Shown: positions 40,961 to 50,155, numbered from the stretch's first letter. The stretch is DNA of 50,208 nt from CAZGOM01 sp964542875 (GCA_964542875.1 CAZIWA010000026.1:1-50208); one strand, 5' to 3'. The notes: generated from the sequence alone by a model not told the origin. Made by a program: numbers and translations.

Positions 40961-42238
40961 TCAAACAGGCCGCCTCGCCAGCGCCGGGAACACCGGCCCC
41001 TGCGGCGGGCCGGGAATCCGAACCGGTATCTGAGTCGGGCTTGAAGTCGCAAACAACTGCGGGTGGTGCAGCGCGTAATAGAACCATGAGAATGCGCACA
41101 CCATCGTGTAGTCCGTCGGGATTGTATGCATGAAGAACCCCTGGAACACGCAACTGCCCGCCACCAGCAGCGCATAAGGCTTGCTGTCTTTGAACTTGAA
41201 CGTGAAAATCGCCATCAGCAGCAGCGGGTACAGGAAACACCCGATAATGCCCATCTCAGCGGCATAAAGCACGTACATGTTGTGAACCGAGATTTCCTCG
41301 CCCCACTCGCTCGTGGAGGTATACCCGTACCCCGCCCCGATCAGCGGGTTCTTCATCGCCACTTCAAGCCCCTTTTCCGCGATGTACAGCCGCGCCTGTG
41401 CGCTGTTGTCCTGCACGGATTTGGTTTCGGAGAACCAGTCAAACCGCTGTGAGATGTAGTTCTCGTTGAGGCCCGCATTGGACGCCGACAGGTACTGGAA
41501 GAAGAACGCCGAAGACATCGCCAGCAGCACAACCGTCACAAACACCCACGCGATGTACCGGGCCTTGAGAATGCCCAGCCACACCAGCGCAATCAGCACG
41601 ATCGCCAGGTTCACCGTTCCGCTTCGCGACAGGCTCAGCAGCGCACCGCTGGTGCACAGCGCAACGAAATATCCACGGCGTTCGGGCCTGATGAACGACA
41701 GTGAAATGATCATCCCCACGATGATGAAAAACGGCGCTTCATTGCTGTTGAAGTACAACCCCGCCGACCGGCCCGTGATCACGAAGTTGAACCGGTCAGG
41801 CACCAGGTATCGCGGGAAAATAACGTCCACCCAGTTGAACGCCACAGCAGCCAGCGTGCCGATGTAAATCGCCCACCGGCTCACATGCAGTTGCTTGACG
41901 TTGTCATGCAGTTGAATCGCGAACATCACGCACAGCAGCGCCGCGGAAAAAAGCCGCAATGCGCGTGGCGACCCCGACAAATCGAAAATATCCCCGCCCG
42001 TGCTGATCGCCGCCATGATCACCAGCAGCGTGAACCACAAAATGTACTTGTGCCGGATCAAAATGAACGGATTGAACGTCAGCACCAGCGGCAGCGACAG
42101 AGCAAACAACCCGATCCAGATCACCGAAGGCGGAATCCCCGTGCGCTCCGTCTGGTAAAGAAAACCCGGCAGCCCTGAGAAAACCAGGAGTGTGGTGACG
42201 AATGTCAGGATCGAGTTGTAACGAGCGAAAATATCCAC
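40961..42238 (-). CDS. O-antigen ligase / Wzy-type polymerase family membrane protein
   Basis: 425 residues with about ten to twelve membrane segments. The large periplasmic loop contains the Wzy/WaaL-type NPLIGAGYGYTSTSEWGEEISVHNMYVLYAAEMG, where the His-Asn pair is typical of the O-antigen-ligase-like fold. It would polymerise repeat units or transfer them to an acceptor on the outer face of the inner membrane. I prefer the GTG start at 42238 (VDIFARYN), with AGGTGG just upstream, to the ATG at 42277, which would add a Gly/Arg-rich stretch. The C-terminal tail (ATSSPTQIPVRIPGPPQGP) is Pro-rich and lies in the cytoplasm or periplasm. Confidence 0.85.
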   Translation of the reverse strand: MDIFARYNSILTFVTTLLVFSGLPGFLYQTERTGIPPSVIWIGLFALSLPLVLTFNPFILIRHKYILWFTLLVIMAAISTGGDIFDLSGSPRALRLFSAALLCVMFAIQLHDNVKQLHVSRWAIYIGTLAAVAFNWVDVIFPRYLVPDRFNFVITGRSAGLYFNSNEAPFFIIVGMIISLSFIRPERRGYFVALCTSGALLSLSRSGTVNLAIVLIALVWLGILKARYIAWVFVTVVLLAMSSAFFFQYLSASNAGLNENYISQRFDWFSETKSVQDNSAQARLYIAEKGLEVAMKNPLIGAGYGYTSTSEWGEEISVHNMYVLYAAEMGIIGCFLYPLLLMAIFTFKFKDSKPYALLVAGSCVFQGFFMHTIPTDYTMVCAFSWFYYALHHPQLFATSSPTQIPVRIPGPPQGPVFPALARRPV

Positions 42239-42318
42239 TTCACCACCTGTACGACCTGCCCGCCCCGGTCGATCCATTCACCAGGACGGGCAACATTCTC
42301 ACCACACCCACGCCGGGC

Positions 42319-43599
42319 TCACAGTGACCAGTAAGTCAATCCCGGAGCGACATCCCCTCGCTTGATGATCGACTTGATATCAATGATCGCCCCGCCCGGC
42401 TTGAGCATTTTGCCGATGGTGCCCGCGCCCAGCTTCACCACTTCCTGGTGGGCCACCGCGACGATCACCGCGTCCAGATCCTTAAAGCTTTCAATGCTCG
42501 AAAGCTTGATGCCGTATTCATGGTCGGCGTCTTCGGCGCTGCTCACCGGGTCATACGCCAGCACATTGGCGCCGAACTCCTTGAGTTCCTTGATGATGTC
42601 CGGCACCTTGCTGTTGCGGATGTCCGATACGTTTTCCTTGAAGGTCAGGCCCAGCACGCCCACCTTGGCTTCAGTCAGGCGCACGCCCGCATTGCTCAGG
42701 AACTTGATGGTCTTATGCGCCACAAAGTGCGCCATGCCGTCGTTGATCCGGCGCCCCGCCAGGATCATCTGCGGGTGGTACCCCACTTCTTCGGCCTTGG
42801 CCGTCAGGTAATACGGGTCCACCCCGATGCAGTGCCCGCCCACCAGACCCGGTTTGAACGGCAGGAAGTTCCACTTCGTCTGCGAAGCATCCAGCACGTC
42901 CTTGGTCCGCAGGTTCAACCGGTCAAACAGCATGGCCAATTCGTTCATCAGGGCGATGTTCACGTCCCGCTGCGTATTTTCGATCACCTTCGCGGCTTCC
43001 GCCACCCGGATGGATTGCGCCTTGTACACGCCAGCTTTCACCACCGCGCCATACACAGCGGCCACCCGGTTGAGCGACTCCTCATCCTGCGCCGAAACGA
43101 TCTTCGTGATCCGCTCGACGGTGTGTTCCTTGTCGCCCGGGTTGATGCGTTCCGGGGAGTAACCCAGCTTAAAGTCCTTGCCTGGCACCAGGCCCGACGC
43201 CTTCTGGATCACCGGCCCGCAGATGTCTTCGGTCACGCCCGGGTAAACGGTCGATTCAAACACCACCACCGCGTTCTTGGTGATCACCTTGCCCACCAGC
43301 TGCGATGCGCCCACCAGAGGCGACATATCAGGCCGGTTCTGGATATCCACCGGGGTCGGCACGCAGACGATGAAGAACGTCGCGTTCTTCATGTCTTCCG
43401 CAGACGACGTGAATTTGATCGTGCTGGATGTGATCTCTTCCGTCGGCGTCTCGCCATTGGGATCGATGCCCTTACGCAGGGAATCCAGCTTGCGCGTATT
43501 GATGTCAAACCCCACAACATTCTTGTGAGCCCGGGCCATGGCAAGGGCCAGCGGCAGGCCGACATAGCCAAGTCCGATAATCGCAATTGTCTCAGTCAT
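42319..43599 (-). CDS. Nucleotide-sugar 6-dehydrogenase, TviB/WbpA type
   Basis: 426 residues. It oxidises the C6 of a UDP-N-acetylhexosamine to the uronate with two NAD+. Rossmann motif IAIIGLGYVGLPLALAMA; VPTPVD; the group-specific YSPERINPGDKEHTVERI; Lys204 in VAEAAKVIENTQRDVN; and the catalytic Cys257 in GLVGGHCIGVDPYYL. The NPGDKEHT string places it with TviB/WbpA/CapL-like UDP-GlcNAc(GalNAc) dehydrogenases rather than with WecC. With the 4-epimerase at 31280 it could give UDP-GalNAcA; with the 2-epimerase at 48841 a mannosaminuronate is conceivable. Starts just after the glycosyltransferase at 43715 in the same direction. Confidence 0.93.
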   Translation of the reverse strand: MTETIAIIGLGYVGLPLALAMARAHKNVVGFDINTRKLDSLRKGIDPNGETPTEEITSSTIKFTSSAEDMKNATFFIVCVPTPVDIQNRPDMSPLVGASQLVGKVITKNAVVVFESTVYPGVTEDICGPVIQKASGLVPGKDFKLGYSPERINPGDKEHTVERITKIVSAQDEESLNRVAAVYGAVVKAGVYKAQSIRVAEAAKVIENTQRDVNIALMNELAMLFDRLNLRTKDVLDASQTKWNFLPFKPGLVGGHCIGVDPYYLTAKAEEVGYHPQMILAGRRINDGMAHFVAHKTIKFLSNAGVRLTEAKVGVLGLTFKENVSDIRNSKVPDIIKELKEFGANVLAYDPVSSAEDADHEYGIKLSSIESFKDLDAVIVAVAHQEVVKLGAGTIGKMLKPGGAIIDIKSIIKRGDVAPGLTYWSL

Positions 43600-43714
43600 T
43601 TAGAACGCGCTCCAGTGTTGTGAGTATAGGTGGGTCGCTGAAGGGAAAATGGCCTCGCCAGTATACACCACCCGCACCTCGGATTGCCCTTGGCGCCTGT
43701 GGTTTGCATACCCC

Positions 43715-44941
43715 TTATGGTTTCTTGCTGCGTGCACCGACGACCTTTCGGAGCACTTCCACGAACTGTAATCCCTGCTTATGACGGTTGAAATGTTCCA
43801 CCACGTGCGCACGTCCGCGCTCGCCCATGCTCCGGCGTTCCTCGGGGGTCATCGCCGCCAGCTTGTGTACGGCGTCGACAATCGCCTTCTCATCACCCGG
43901 CTGGGCAAACACGCCCGCATTGGACGCTTCCACCACTTCCCGGATCACCCCGTCGATGCCCAGCACGATCGGCCGCCCCGCGGCCAGGTAGTCAAACACC
44001 TTATTGGGGTAGGTCGTGGTGAACATCGGAATGTTCATCAGCGTCGCGATCGCCGCGTCCGCCATGCCCATGAATTGCTTCATTTCCGCTTTGGGCCGCA
44101 CGCCTGCGAATGTCACGTTCTTCAGCCCAAGCGTCACCGCCATGCTTTCGACGTTCTTCCGATCCTTGCCGTCACCCACAAACAGGAAGTGGATGTTGGG
44201 TTCGTCCTTCAGCAGCGCCGCGGCCCGGATGATGGTGGACGTATCGTTCGCCGCGCCGATCGCGCCGGCGTACACCACCACAAATTTCCCTTCCAGGCCA
44301 AATTCCTTGCGCAGGTTCTCACCCTTTTCGTTGGGGTCGAACATGTCCGGATCCACGCCGTTTGAAACCAGCGAAATCCGGTCGGGGGAAACCTTGTTCT
44401 TCTCGATAAAGTGCCGCTTATAAGCCGGTGAGTTCACCAGGATGTGGTCCGCCCGGTGCAGCAGAAAGCTCTCTGCCCGCCGCCCCAGCCAGATCAAGAC
44501 AGGGTTTTTCAACACGCCCATGTCGATGGCGAAGTCCACCCACAGGTCGCGCACTTCCAGCAGGAACGGCACGCCCTTGAGCCTCGCCACCAGCCACGCC
44601 GAAAACGCCTGAAACATCGGCGGCGATGTTCCCATCACCAGGTCCACATTCTTCACGCCCATCGCCCGCTTCACCGACGTGATCATGAACGTGAAGAACG
44701 CCACCAGTCGCATCACATACGACTTATGGATGTTCTTGAGCATCTTCGCACGGCGGACTTCAATCTCGTCGATCACCTCGTCCGACGCCGTATATGCCTT
44801 GCCGTCGAGGTAGTTGGTATCGCTGGCGATCACCGAAAATGCGTCGCCGTTGGCAATCACCACCCGGCCCAGCTCGTAGTGCCGGGTGCCGCCGCCGTCG
44901 CGCGGGGTGAGGAAGACTTGATGGATCAGCAATACTTTCAT
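43715..44941 (-). CDS. GT4-family glycosyltransferase, WbuB-like
   Basis: 408 residues. N-terminal MKVLLIHQVFLTPRDGGGTRHYELGR and VMGTSPPMFQAFSAWLVARLKGVPFLLEVRDLWVD are characteristic of WbuB-type GT4 enzymes, some of which transfer amino-deoxy sugars such as N-acetylfucosamine. The donor domain has VVYAGAIGAANDTSTIIRAA and FLFVGDGKDRK. In the EX7E position, NIPMFTTTYPNKVFDYLAAGRPIV matches the WbuB subfamily (NKxFDYLA). It follows the initiating transferase by 57 bases, which suits the second sugar transfer in the repeat unit. Likely acceptor: the lipid-linked first sugar. Confidence 0.88.
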   Translation of the reverse strand: MKVLLIHQVFLTPRDGGGTRHYELGRVVIANGDAFSVIASDTNYLDGKAYTASDEVIDEIEVRRAKMLKNIHKSYVMRLVAFFTFMITSVKRAMGVKNVDLVMGTSPPMFQAFSAWLVARLKGVPFLLEVRDLWVDFAIDMGVLKNPVLIWLGRRAESFLLHRADHILVNSPAYKRHFIEKNKVSPDRISLVSNGVDPDMFDPNEKGENLRKEFGLEGKFVVVYAGAIGAANDTSTIIRAAALLKDEPNIHFLFVGDGKDRKNVESMAVTLGLKNVTFAGVRPKAEMKQFMGMADAAIATLMNIPMFTTTYPNKVFDYLAAGRPIVLGIDGVIREVVEASNAGVFAQPGDEKAIVDAVHKLAAMTPEERRSMGERGRAHVVEHFNRHKQGLQFVEVLRKVVGARSKKP

Positions 44942-44998
44942 GTCGGGCTCGTATGGGTCGTGTAATGCGCTTGATACGCTCGTCGGAATTCGTTTACG

Positions 44999-45697
44999 TT
45001 AAAGGGCAGGCAGGTTCATGTATTCCCGGATCAGCGGAGATTTGGGCTCCGGCAGTCCTTTAAACCACGCCAGGTAAAACCGCTTGCCGGGCCGCAAAAT
45101 CGCCAGTGCCGTCGCGCTCATGATCTTAAAGTCCACGATCAGGCTCTTGTTCTGCGTATACCAGATCTCCAGCGCCCCCTTGTACGGCATGATGTCTTCC
45201 CGGTAGCAGCCGCGCAGATCCTTGCCGCGTGCCTGCGCCGTCGTGATGATCGCTTCTTCATCCCGGAACACCACCGAACCGATACCCGTCAGCCCCGGTT
45301 GCACCTTCACGATGGTCGTCTGGATTTCCTGCGAATACTCCACAAATCCCTGCGGCACCAGCGGCCGCCAGCCCACCAGGCTCATGTCGCCCTTGAACAC
45401 ATTGAAGATCTGCGGCAGCTCGTTGATCTTGGTCTTGCGCAGGAACTTCCCCATCGGCAGCACCCGCGGGTCATTCCTCACCGTGATGTCGCCCGAACCG
45501 ATGTTCAGGCTGTTCTGCAGCATCGTGGCGAACTTGATCACATTAAAGCGCTTCCCATGCAGGCCCACGCGCTCCTGGAAGTAAAACACTTTCCCTTCGC
45601 CCGTCAGCCGGAGGATGATCATGATGATCAAAAATGGGAACAGGAGCACCAGCAGCGCCGCCCCTGAAACGAGGATATCGATAAGTCGCTTAAGCAT
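44999..45697 (-). CDS. Initiating phosphoglycosyltransferase (bacterial sugar transferase, PglC-type small form)
   Basis: 232 residues, the minimal monotopic PGT: one N-terminal membrane-dipping helix (LIDILVSGAALLVLLFPFLIIMIIL), then the catalytic domain with ERVGLHGKRFNVIKFATM and KTKINELPQIFNVFKGDMSLVGWRP. It transfers a sugar 1-phosphate from UDP-sugar to undecaprenyl phosphate. Two positions deviate from the usual text: the Asp of the Asp-Glu dyad (LDELPQ) is Asn92 here, and the Pro of VGPRP is Trp110. The Asn form is known to me from other annotated sugar transferases, so activity cannot be excluded. Three bases separate it from the upstream dehydratase gene, so translation is coupled. 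Confidence 0.88.
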   Translation of the reverse strand: MLKRLIDILVSGAALLVLLFPFLIIMIILRLTGEGKVFYFQERVGLHGKRFNVIKFATMLQNSLNIGSGDITVRNDPRVLPMGKFLRKTKINELPQIFNVFKGDMSLVGWRPLVPQGFVEYSQEIQTTIVKVQPGLTGIGSVVFRDEEAIITTAQARGKDLRGCYREDIMPYKGALEIWYTQNKSLIVDFKIMSATALAILRPGKRFYLAWFKGLPEPKSPLIREYMNLPAL

Positions 45698-45700
45698 GTT

Positions 45701-46894
45701 TTACATCCGCCCATCCAGATAGCGGCCTGTTTCCTTGTGGTTGAAATTCTCCAGCGTCTGGTTGAAGAGATCCACGATCTCTCCCTTGGTCCACGCGCCG
45801 TCGTCCTTCATTTTCTGGATCGTGTTGGTGAACTTCTCCAGCCTTGCCCCATCCCAGGAAACATCGTTCTTCACCACGCCGATGTCTTCGAATGTGTTCC
45901 AGTCCACGCTTTCCTTGGTGGTGTAGAACTCTTCAAAGTCCTTCTCACCGGTGGTGTCGCTCTTAAAGAAATAGCACGGCCATTTCTTCTGGGGAATCAG
46001 TTCCTGCGTCCGCGCCCGGGCTTCATCTTCAGACTGGCAGATGAATGCTTCATACCCCATGGATTCCAGATAACGCACCGCCATGTCCGAGAACGGAATC
46101 AGGTGCAGTTTCTCGCTCAGTTTCGGGAAGAAGATGTCCCGGTTGCTGCCCAGCAGCGTGGAGAACAGGCAAAGCTGCGCCCCTTCCTGATCGGTCACGA
46201 AATACCGCTTCACGTCGCTGGGCGCCGAGATCGGCTGCCGCTTCAGCACCCGCTGCGTCCACGAATGCGGCAGGCTCCCGTCGGAGAACGCCACGTTCGC
46301 AAACCGCGCGCTCGAAAGCGCGATCCGCTCGCTGGAGCGCATCAGGTACATCTCCATGATGCGCTTGGACGCGCCCATCATGTTCACCGGGTTGGAAGCC
46401 TTATCGGTCGACACGCAGAAGAACCGCTTGGCCCCGGCCTTGATCGCCAGGTCGATGGTCCGCTCGGTCCCGAAGATGTTCACGTCGATCATGCGCATCA
46501 GCGTGAACGGGTCTTTCTCGCTGCGCACATGCTTGAGCGCGGAGAAATTCAACACATAGTCGTAGCCTTTTTGCGCCTTCACCATCGCCGGCAGTTCGCT
46601 GCCCAGGCAGTCCATGCAGTACGCGTGGAATTCGCCGTCGTTGTAGCCGGTGGTGCTCCGGATGTTGCGGACCATTTCCGCCAGCCCGTTTTCGCTCACG
46701 TCCACCACGTGCAGCACACGCGGATTGCGCTTAAACAGTTCGCGCACCACGGCGCTGCCGATGGAGCCCGCGCCGCCGATAACCAGGAACCGCCCTGCCT
46801 GGACCAGCTTGTCGATCTGCCCCCCGTACTTGTGCAGGTCGTTCGCAAAAAGAGGGTCGTTCCGGCCGATAATCTTCAATATTGATTGCGTCAT
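45701..46894 (-). CDS. UDP-N-acetylglucosamine 4,6-dehydratase (LegB/FlaA1/CapD type)
   Basis: 397 residues without membrane domains. Rossmann motif FLVIGGAGSIGSAVVREL; catalytic region CVSTDKASNPVNMMGASKRIMEMYL, in which the Tyr of the SDR YxxxK is Met, as in CapD/PglF-type dehydratases; RFANVAFSDGSLPHSW follows. The C-terminal KSDTTGEKDFEEFYTTKE string is typical of the form that accompanies LegC-type aminotransferases. It makes a UDP-2-acetamido-2,6-dideoxy-4-keto-hexose, the precursor for the aminotransferase encoded two genes upstream. Transcribed with, and directly before, the initiating transferase. Confidence 0.9.
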   Translation of the reverse strand: MTQSILKIIGRNDPLFANDLHKYGGQIDKLVQAGRFLVIGGAGSIGSAVVRELFKRNPRVLHVVDVSENGLAEMVRNIRSTTGYNDGEFHAYCMDCLGSELPAMVKAQKGYDYVLNFSALKHVRSEKDPFTLMRMIDVNIFGTERTIDLAIKAGAKRFFCVSTDKASNPVNMMGASKRIMEMYLMRSSERIALSSARFANVAFSDGSLPHSWTQRVLKRQPISAPSDVKRYFVTDQEGAQLCLFSTLLGSNRDIFFPKLSEKLHLIPFSDMAVRYLESMGYEAFICQSEDEARARTQELIPQKKWPCYFFKSDTTGEKDFEEFYTTKESVDWNTFEDIGVVKNDVSWDGARLEKFTNTIQKMKDDGAWTKGEIVDLFNQTLENFNHKETGRYLDGRM

Positions 46895-46937
46895 AGGGGA
46901 TATTTAAACAATGGCTTATGGGCCGTGTGTTAAGGGT

Positions 46938-47543
46938 TTAGTGTGCGTTGGGCGCTGTGCCCTGCTCCGCGAGAAATTTGGCTTCCAGCTCCAGTAAATC
47001 CTTCTTTCGTTCCTTCAGGCGCTTCACCGGCGATCCGAAATACACGCCCCAGGCGTCCAGGCTTTTGGTCACCAGCGACATCGCACCGACGGACACGCCT
47101 TCCGCAAGCGTCAAGTCCGGCAGAATCACCGAGTTGGACCCCACGATCGAATGTCTCCCGATCGTCACCGGTCCGCCTGTCGCGCCGGTGTACTTCGCCG
47201 GCACCGTCGGGTTGGTCATGAATTCGCCCGAATAATCATCCGTGATGGAGTAGATCCGCACGCTCTGGGAGAGCCCGCTGAAGTCTTCCATCGTCACCCC
47301 GCGCCCGCCGGAGATATGCGTATACCCGCCGATGTGGATGTGCGAGCCCAGCTTGATCCACCCTTCCCCGGTGGCGATCAGCGTGCAGAACCCATCAATG
47401 CGCACGTTGTTGGCGATGTGGATCTTGGGCAGCCCGATCACCACGCAATTCTTGGCGATTTTCACGTTCCGGCCCACCGAGCCAATGCCCATTTCGCGCA
47501 GATCATCTTCGTTGAAATAATCATTGTCGAATTGCTTGGCCAT
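46938..47543 (-). CDS. Hexapeptide-repeat acyltransferase
   Basis: 201 residues, left-handed beta-helix: successive hexapeptides such as IHIANNVRIDGFC, IKLGSHIHIGGYTHI and VTIGRHSIVGSNSVILPDLTLAEGVSVGAMSLVT, then a C-terminal helix (SPVKRLKERKKDLLELEAKFL). His residues of the HSIVGSNS turn are candidates for acetyl-CoA catalysis. Placed between the 4,6-dehydratase and the LegC aminotransferase, it most likely N-acylates the new 4-amino group to give a diacetamido-trideoxyhexose. O-acetylation of another sugar is the alternative. Confidence 0.85.
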   Translation of the reverse strand: MAKQFDNDYFNEDDLREMGIGSVGRNVKIAKNCVVIGLPKIHIANNVRIDGFCTLIATGEGWIKLGSHIHIGGYTHISGGRGVTMEDFSGLSQSVRIYSITDDYSGEFMTNPTVPAKYTGATGGPVTIGRHSIVGSNSVILPDLTLAEGVSVGAMSLVTKSLDAWGVYFGSPVKRLKERKKDLLELEAKFLAEQGTAPNAH

Positions 47544-47632
47544 GGTGAGTCTTTTCAGTGAGAGGAGAAAGGTTCAAAAGTCCTCGGTCAAATTCAGGAT
47601 ACCCGCCGGGTTTGCCAAATGCTTAACGTTGT

Positions 47633-48793
47633 TTACAGGTGCGAACTGCTCGGCACGTTCACCACACGTGCGCACAGGGATTCCGTTGCCGACAAATCAG
47701 CTTTGGGACACTGGCTGAACATCTGCAGCTCATGCATCGGACGCCAGATCGGGCGCGAGAAGATCTGCGCATCGATCAGCGCCGTCAAGAGCCCGTCGCG
47801 CAGCGATTCCTTGCCCTTGGCCAGCACCAGCGTGTTAAGCCAGTAGTTCACCTTGGTGTCGCTTGCTTCGCTGAAGATCTTCGCCCCTTCAAGCCCTGCA
47901 AATGCCTTGATGTACCGGTCCGCGATGGCCCGCTTTTTCTCGATCAGCCCCGGCAGCGATTCCATCTGCGCCACGCCCAGCGCCGCGTTCAGGTTCGGCA
48001 GCCGGTAGTTGTAGCCCACTTCATCATGCACGTATTCCCACTTGTGGGGCACCTTTGCCGTCGTGGTGATGTGCTTGGCGTGCTTGGCGATCTTTTCGTC
48101 GTTGGTCAGGATCATCCCGCCGCCGCCGGTGGTGATCGTCTTGTTCCCGTTATAGCTCAGCGTGCCCACCAGGCCAAACGTGCCAGTGTGCTTGCCCTTG
48201 TAGTAGGACCCCAGCGATTCCGCGGCGTCTTCCACCAGCGGCACGCCGAAGCTCTTGCACACATCCAGCACGCCGTCCAGATCAAACGGGAAGCCGAACG
48301 TATGCATCCCCACCACCGCGCCCACACGCCGCCCGGTGGCCTTGTTCACCAGGGAACCGCCCTGCTTCACGAAATTCTTGCTCAGGTATTCGCGCAGCTT
48401 CGCCGCGTCGATCCCCATCGTCGCTTCTTCCACATCAATGAAGTGCGGCACCGCATTGCAGTATGAAATCGCATTGGTCGTCGCAATGAAGGTCAGCGCC
48501 GGGCTCAGCACTTCGTCGCCGCTCTTGACCCCGGCCATCAAAAGCGCGATGTGCAGCGCCGCCGTCCCGTTCACCGTCGCCACGGCGTACTTCGCCCCCG
48601 TGTATTCCGCGGTCACCTTCTCGAACTTATCGACATACGCACCCACGGACGACACCCAGCCCGTATCGATGCATTCCTTCACATACTTCCACTCGTTGCC
48701 GATAAACGATGGCAAGTGAAGCGGAATCGGCCTCGCATTCCCTTCCATCACCTTGTCGACACGCTTCACGATCTCTTGAATCAACTCGCTCAT
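47633..48793 (-). CDS. LegC-family PLP-dependent sugar aminotransferase
   Basis: 386 residues, DegT/DnrJ/EryC1 fold of the LegC subfamily. NEWKYVKECIDTGWVSSVGAYVDKFE at the N-terminus, VNGTAALHIALLMAGVKSGDEVL, Asp189 in VEDAAESLGS pairing with the cofactor pyridine nitrogen, and Lys218 in SYNGNKTITTGGGGMI forming the Schiff base. It would convert the UDP-4-keto-6-deoxy sugar made by the dehydratase to the 4-amino sugar, using Glu. The frame is open to 48793, giving a complete N-terminus. The matching legionaminic-acid synthase and CMP-transferase are not in this window, so the product is more likely used as a bacillosamine-like sugar. Confidence 0.92.
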   Translation of the reverse strand: MSELIQEIVKRVDKVMEGNARPIPLHLPSFIGNEWKYVKECIDTGWVSSVGAYVDKFEKVTAEYTGAKYAVATVNGTAALHIALLMAGVKSGDEVLSPALTFIATTNAISYCNAVPHFIDVEEATMGIDAAKLREYLSKNFVKQGGSLVNKATGRRVGAVVGMHTFGFPFDLDGVLDVCKSFGVPLVEDAAESLGSYYKGKHTGTFGLVGTLSYNGNKTITTGGGGMILTNDEKIAKHAKHITTTAKVPHKWEYVHDEVGYNYRLPNLNAALGVAQMESLPGLIEKKRAIADRYIKAFAGLEGAKIFSEASDTKVNYWLNTLVLAKGKESLRDGLLTALIDAQIFSRPIWRPMHELQMFSQCPKADLSATESLCARVVNVPSSSHL

Positions 48794-48840
48794 GTCTGAA
48801 TCTCTCCCTGTTTTCCCCCCGCGTTACCCAGTCGCGATCT

Positions 48841-49986
48841 TTACTTATTCGTCTTCAGCGCCGCGCACGCCTCAATGATCCGCGCCGTCGCCTTGCCGTC
48901 CCCATAAGGGTTATGCGCCTGCGACATCCGCTGATAAAGCGCCCCATCCTTCAAAAGCGCGCTCACACCGTCGAAAATCTTGTCCCGGTCGGTCCCCACC
49001 AGCTTCACCGTGCCCGCAGCCACCGCTTCAGGCCGCTCGGTCGTATCGCGCATCACCAGCACCGGCTTGCCCAGGCTCGGTGCCTCTTCCTGCACGCCGC
49101 CGGAGTCCGTCAAAATCACCGTCGCCCGGTCCATCATCCAGATGAACGGCACATACGGCAGCGGTTCGATCAGATGGATGTTCTTCAGATCCGAAGCACC
49201 CAGAATCCGGCTCACCGGCTCGCGAACGTTAGGGTTCATATGCATCGGGTAGACGAATTCCACATCCGGGAAGGCCCGGGCCAGGTCGCCCACCGCCACG
49301 CAGATGGATTCAAATCCGCCGCCGAAATTCTCACGCCGGTGCCCCGTGATCAGCACCATCTTCCGCTTGCCCCACGAAGCCAGCTTCGCATCGTCCAGCC
49401 CGGGAATCTCCGGCTTATTGGCGCGAACCTTCTCCACCACCGTAAACAGCGCATCGATGACAGTATTCCCCGTCACCACGATCTTTTCCGCAGGCACGCC
49501 TTCATTCAGAAGGTTTGCGCGCGAAACGTCGGTCGGCGCAAAGTGCAGTTCCGTCAGCCGGGTCGTCAGCACCCGGTTGGCCTCTTCCGGCCACGGGCTC
49601 ATCATGTTGCCCGTGCGCAGGCCCGCTTCGATATGCCCAATGGGAATCTTGTGATAAAAGCTTGCAAGCGCGGCGCAAAACACCGTCGTCGTGTCACCCT
49701 GCACCAGCACCAGGTCCGGCTTGTCCTGCGTCAGATACTGGTCGATCGCCTCAATAGCCCGCGCCGAAAGCCCGCCCAAGGTCTGGTTGGGGCGCATCAG
49801 GTTCAAGTCCGCATCGGCCTTGATATTGAACACTTCCAGCACCTGGTCAAGCATCTGCCGATGCTGCCCGGTCACACAAACCCGGCACTCAAACCGGTCA
49901 TCCTTTTGCAGGCCCAGAATCACTGGCGCCACTTTGATTGCTTCGGGCCGGGTTCCAAAAATAACGGAAATCTTCTTCTTCGCCAT
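48841..49986 (-). CDS. wecB: UDP-N-acetylglucosamine 2-epimerase (non-hydrolysing)
   Basis: 381 residues, close to the length of WecB. Interconverts UDP-GlcNAc and UDP-ManNAc. Typical segments: ISVIFGTRPEAIKVAPVIL, TGQHRQMLDQVLEVF, VQGDTTTVFCAALASFY, IGHIEAGLRTGNMMSPWPEEANR, ITGHRRENFGGGFESI, and TDSGGVQEEAPSLGKPVLVMRDTTERPEA, the last holding the catalytic acidic residues. It is the first gene of the long minus-strand run, with its likely promoter in the AT-richer 170 bases before it. Hydrolysing (NeuC/LegG) relatives are distinguished by different loops, which I do not see here. Confidence 0.93.
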   Translation of the reverse strand: MAKKKISVIFGTRPEAIKVAPVILGLQKDDRFECRVCVTGQHRQMLDQVLEVFNIKADADLNLMRPNQTLGGLSARAIEAIDQYLTQDKPDLVLVQGDTTTVFCAALASFYHKIPIGHIEAGLRTGNMMSPWPEEANRVLTTRLTELHFAPTDVSRANLLNEGVPAEKIVVTGNTVIDALFTVVEKVRANKPEIPGLDDAKLASWGKRKMVLITGHRRENFGGGFESICVAVGDLARAFPDVEFVYPMHMNPNVREPVSRILGASDLKNIHLIEPLPYVPFIWMMDRATVILTDSGGVQEEAPSLGKPVLVMRDTTERPEAVAAGTVKLVGTDRDKIFDGVSALLKDGALYQRMSQAHNPYGDGKATARIIEACAALKTNK

Positions 49987-50038
49987 GGTGCGCTCACGGT
50001 CCTTGAAAATGAGAAAATCTCATCAAAATAATGGGCTA

Positions 50039-50069
50039 AATAGACTAATCGCAAAGTCACGAATGTCAA
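50039..50069 (-). promoter_or_regulatory. Possible promoter of the minus-strand glycan operon
   Basis: On the minus strand, a perfect TTGACA (50064-50069) is followed after 19 bases by TCTATT (50039-50044), a 4-of-6 match to TATAAT. The spacer is longer than ideal. It would start transcripts about 45 bases before the wecB ATG. Confidence 0.4.
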
Positions 50070-50155
50070 GTTAAGAATGGTCCAGAAATAAAGTTATACA
50101 ACGATTAACCTGCCAACTTTCGTTCTGTTCAGCGAAATGCACCACGATTCACCAT

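Noticed and set aside
48709..50031. Plus-strand open frame of 440 codons opposite wecB
   Set aside because: Arg/His-rich shadow of the wecB and legC-type genes, which are certain on the minus strand; other long antisense frames (43-47 kb) are rejected for the same reason.
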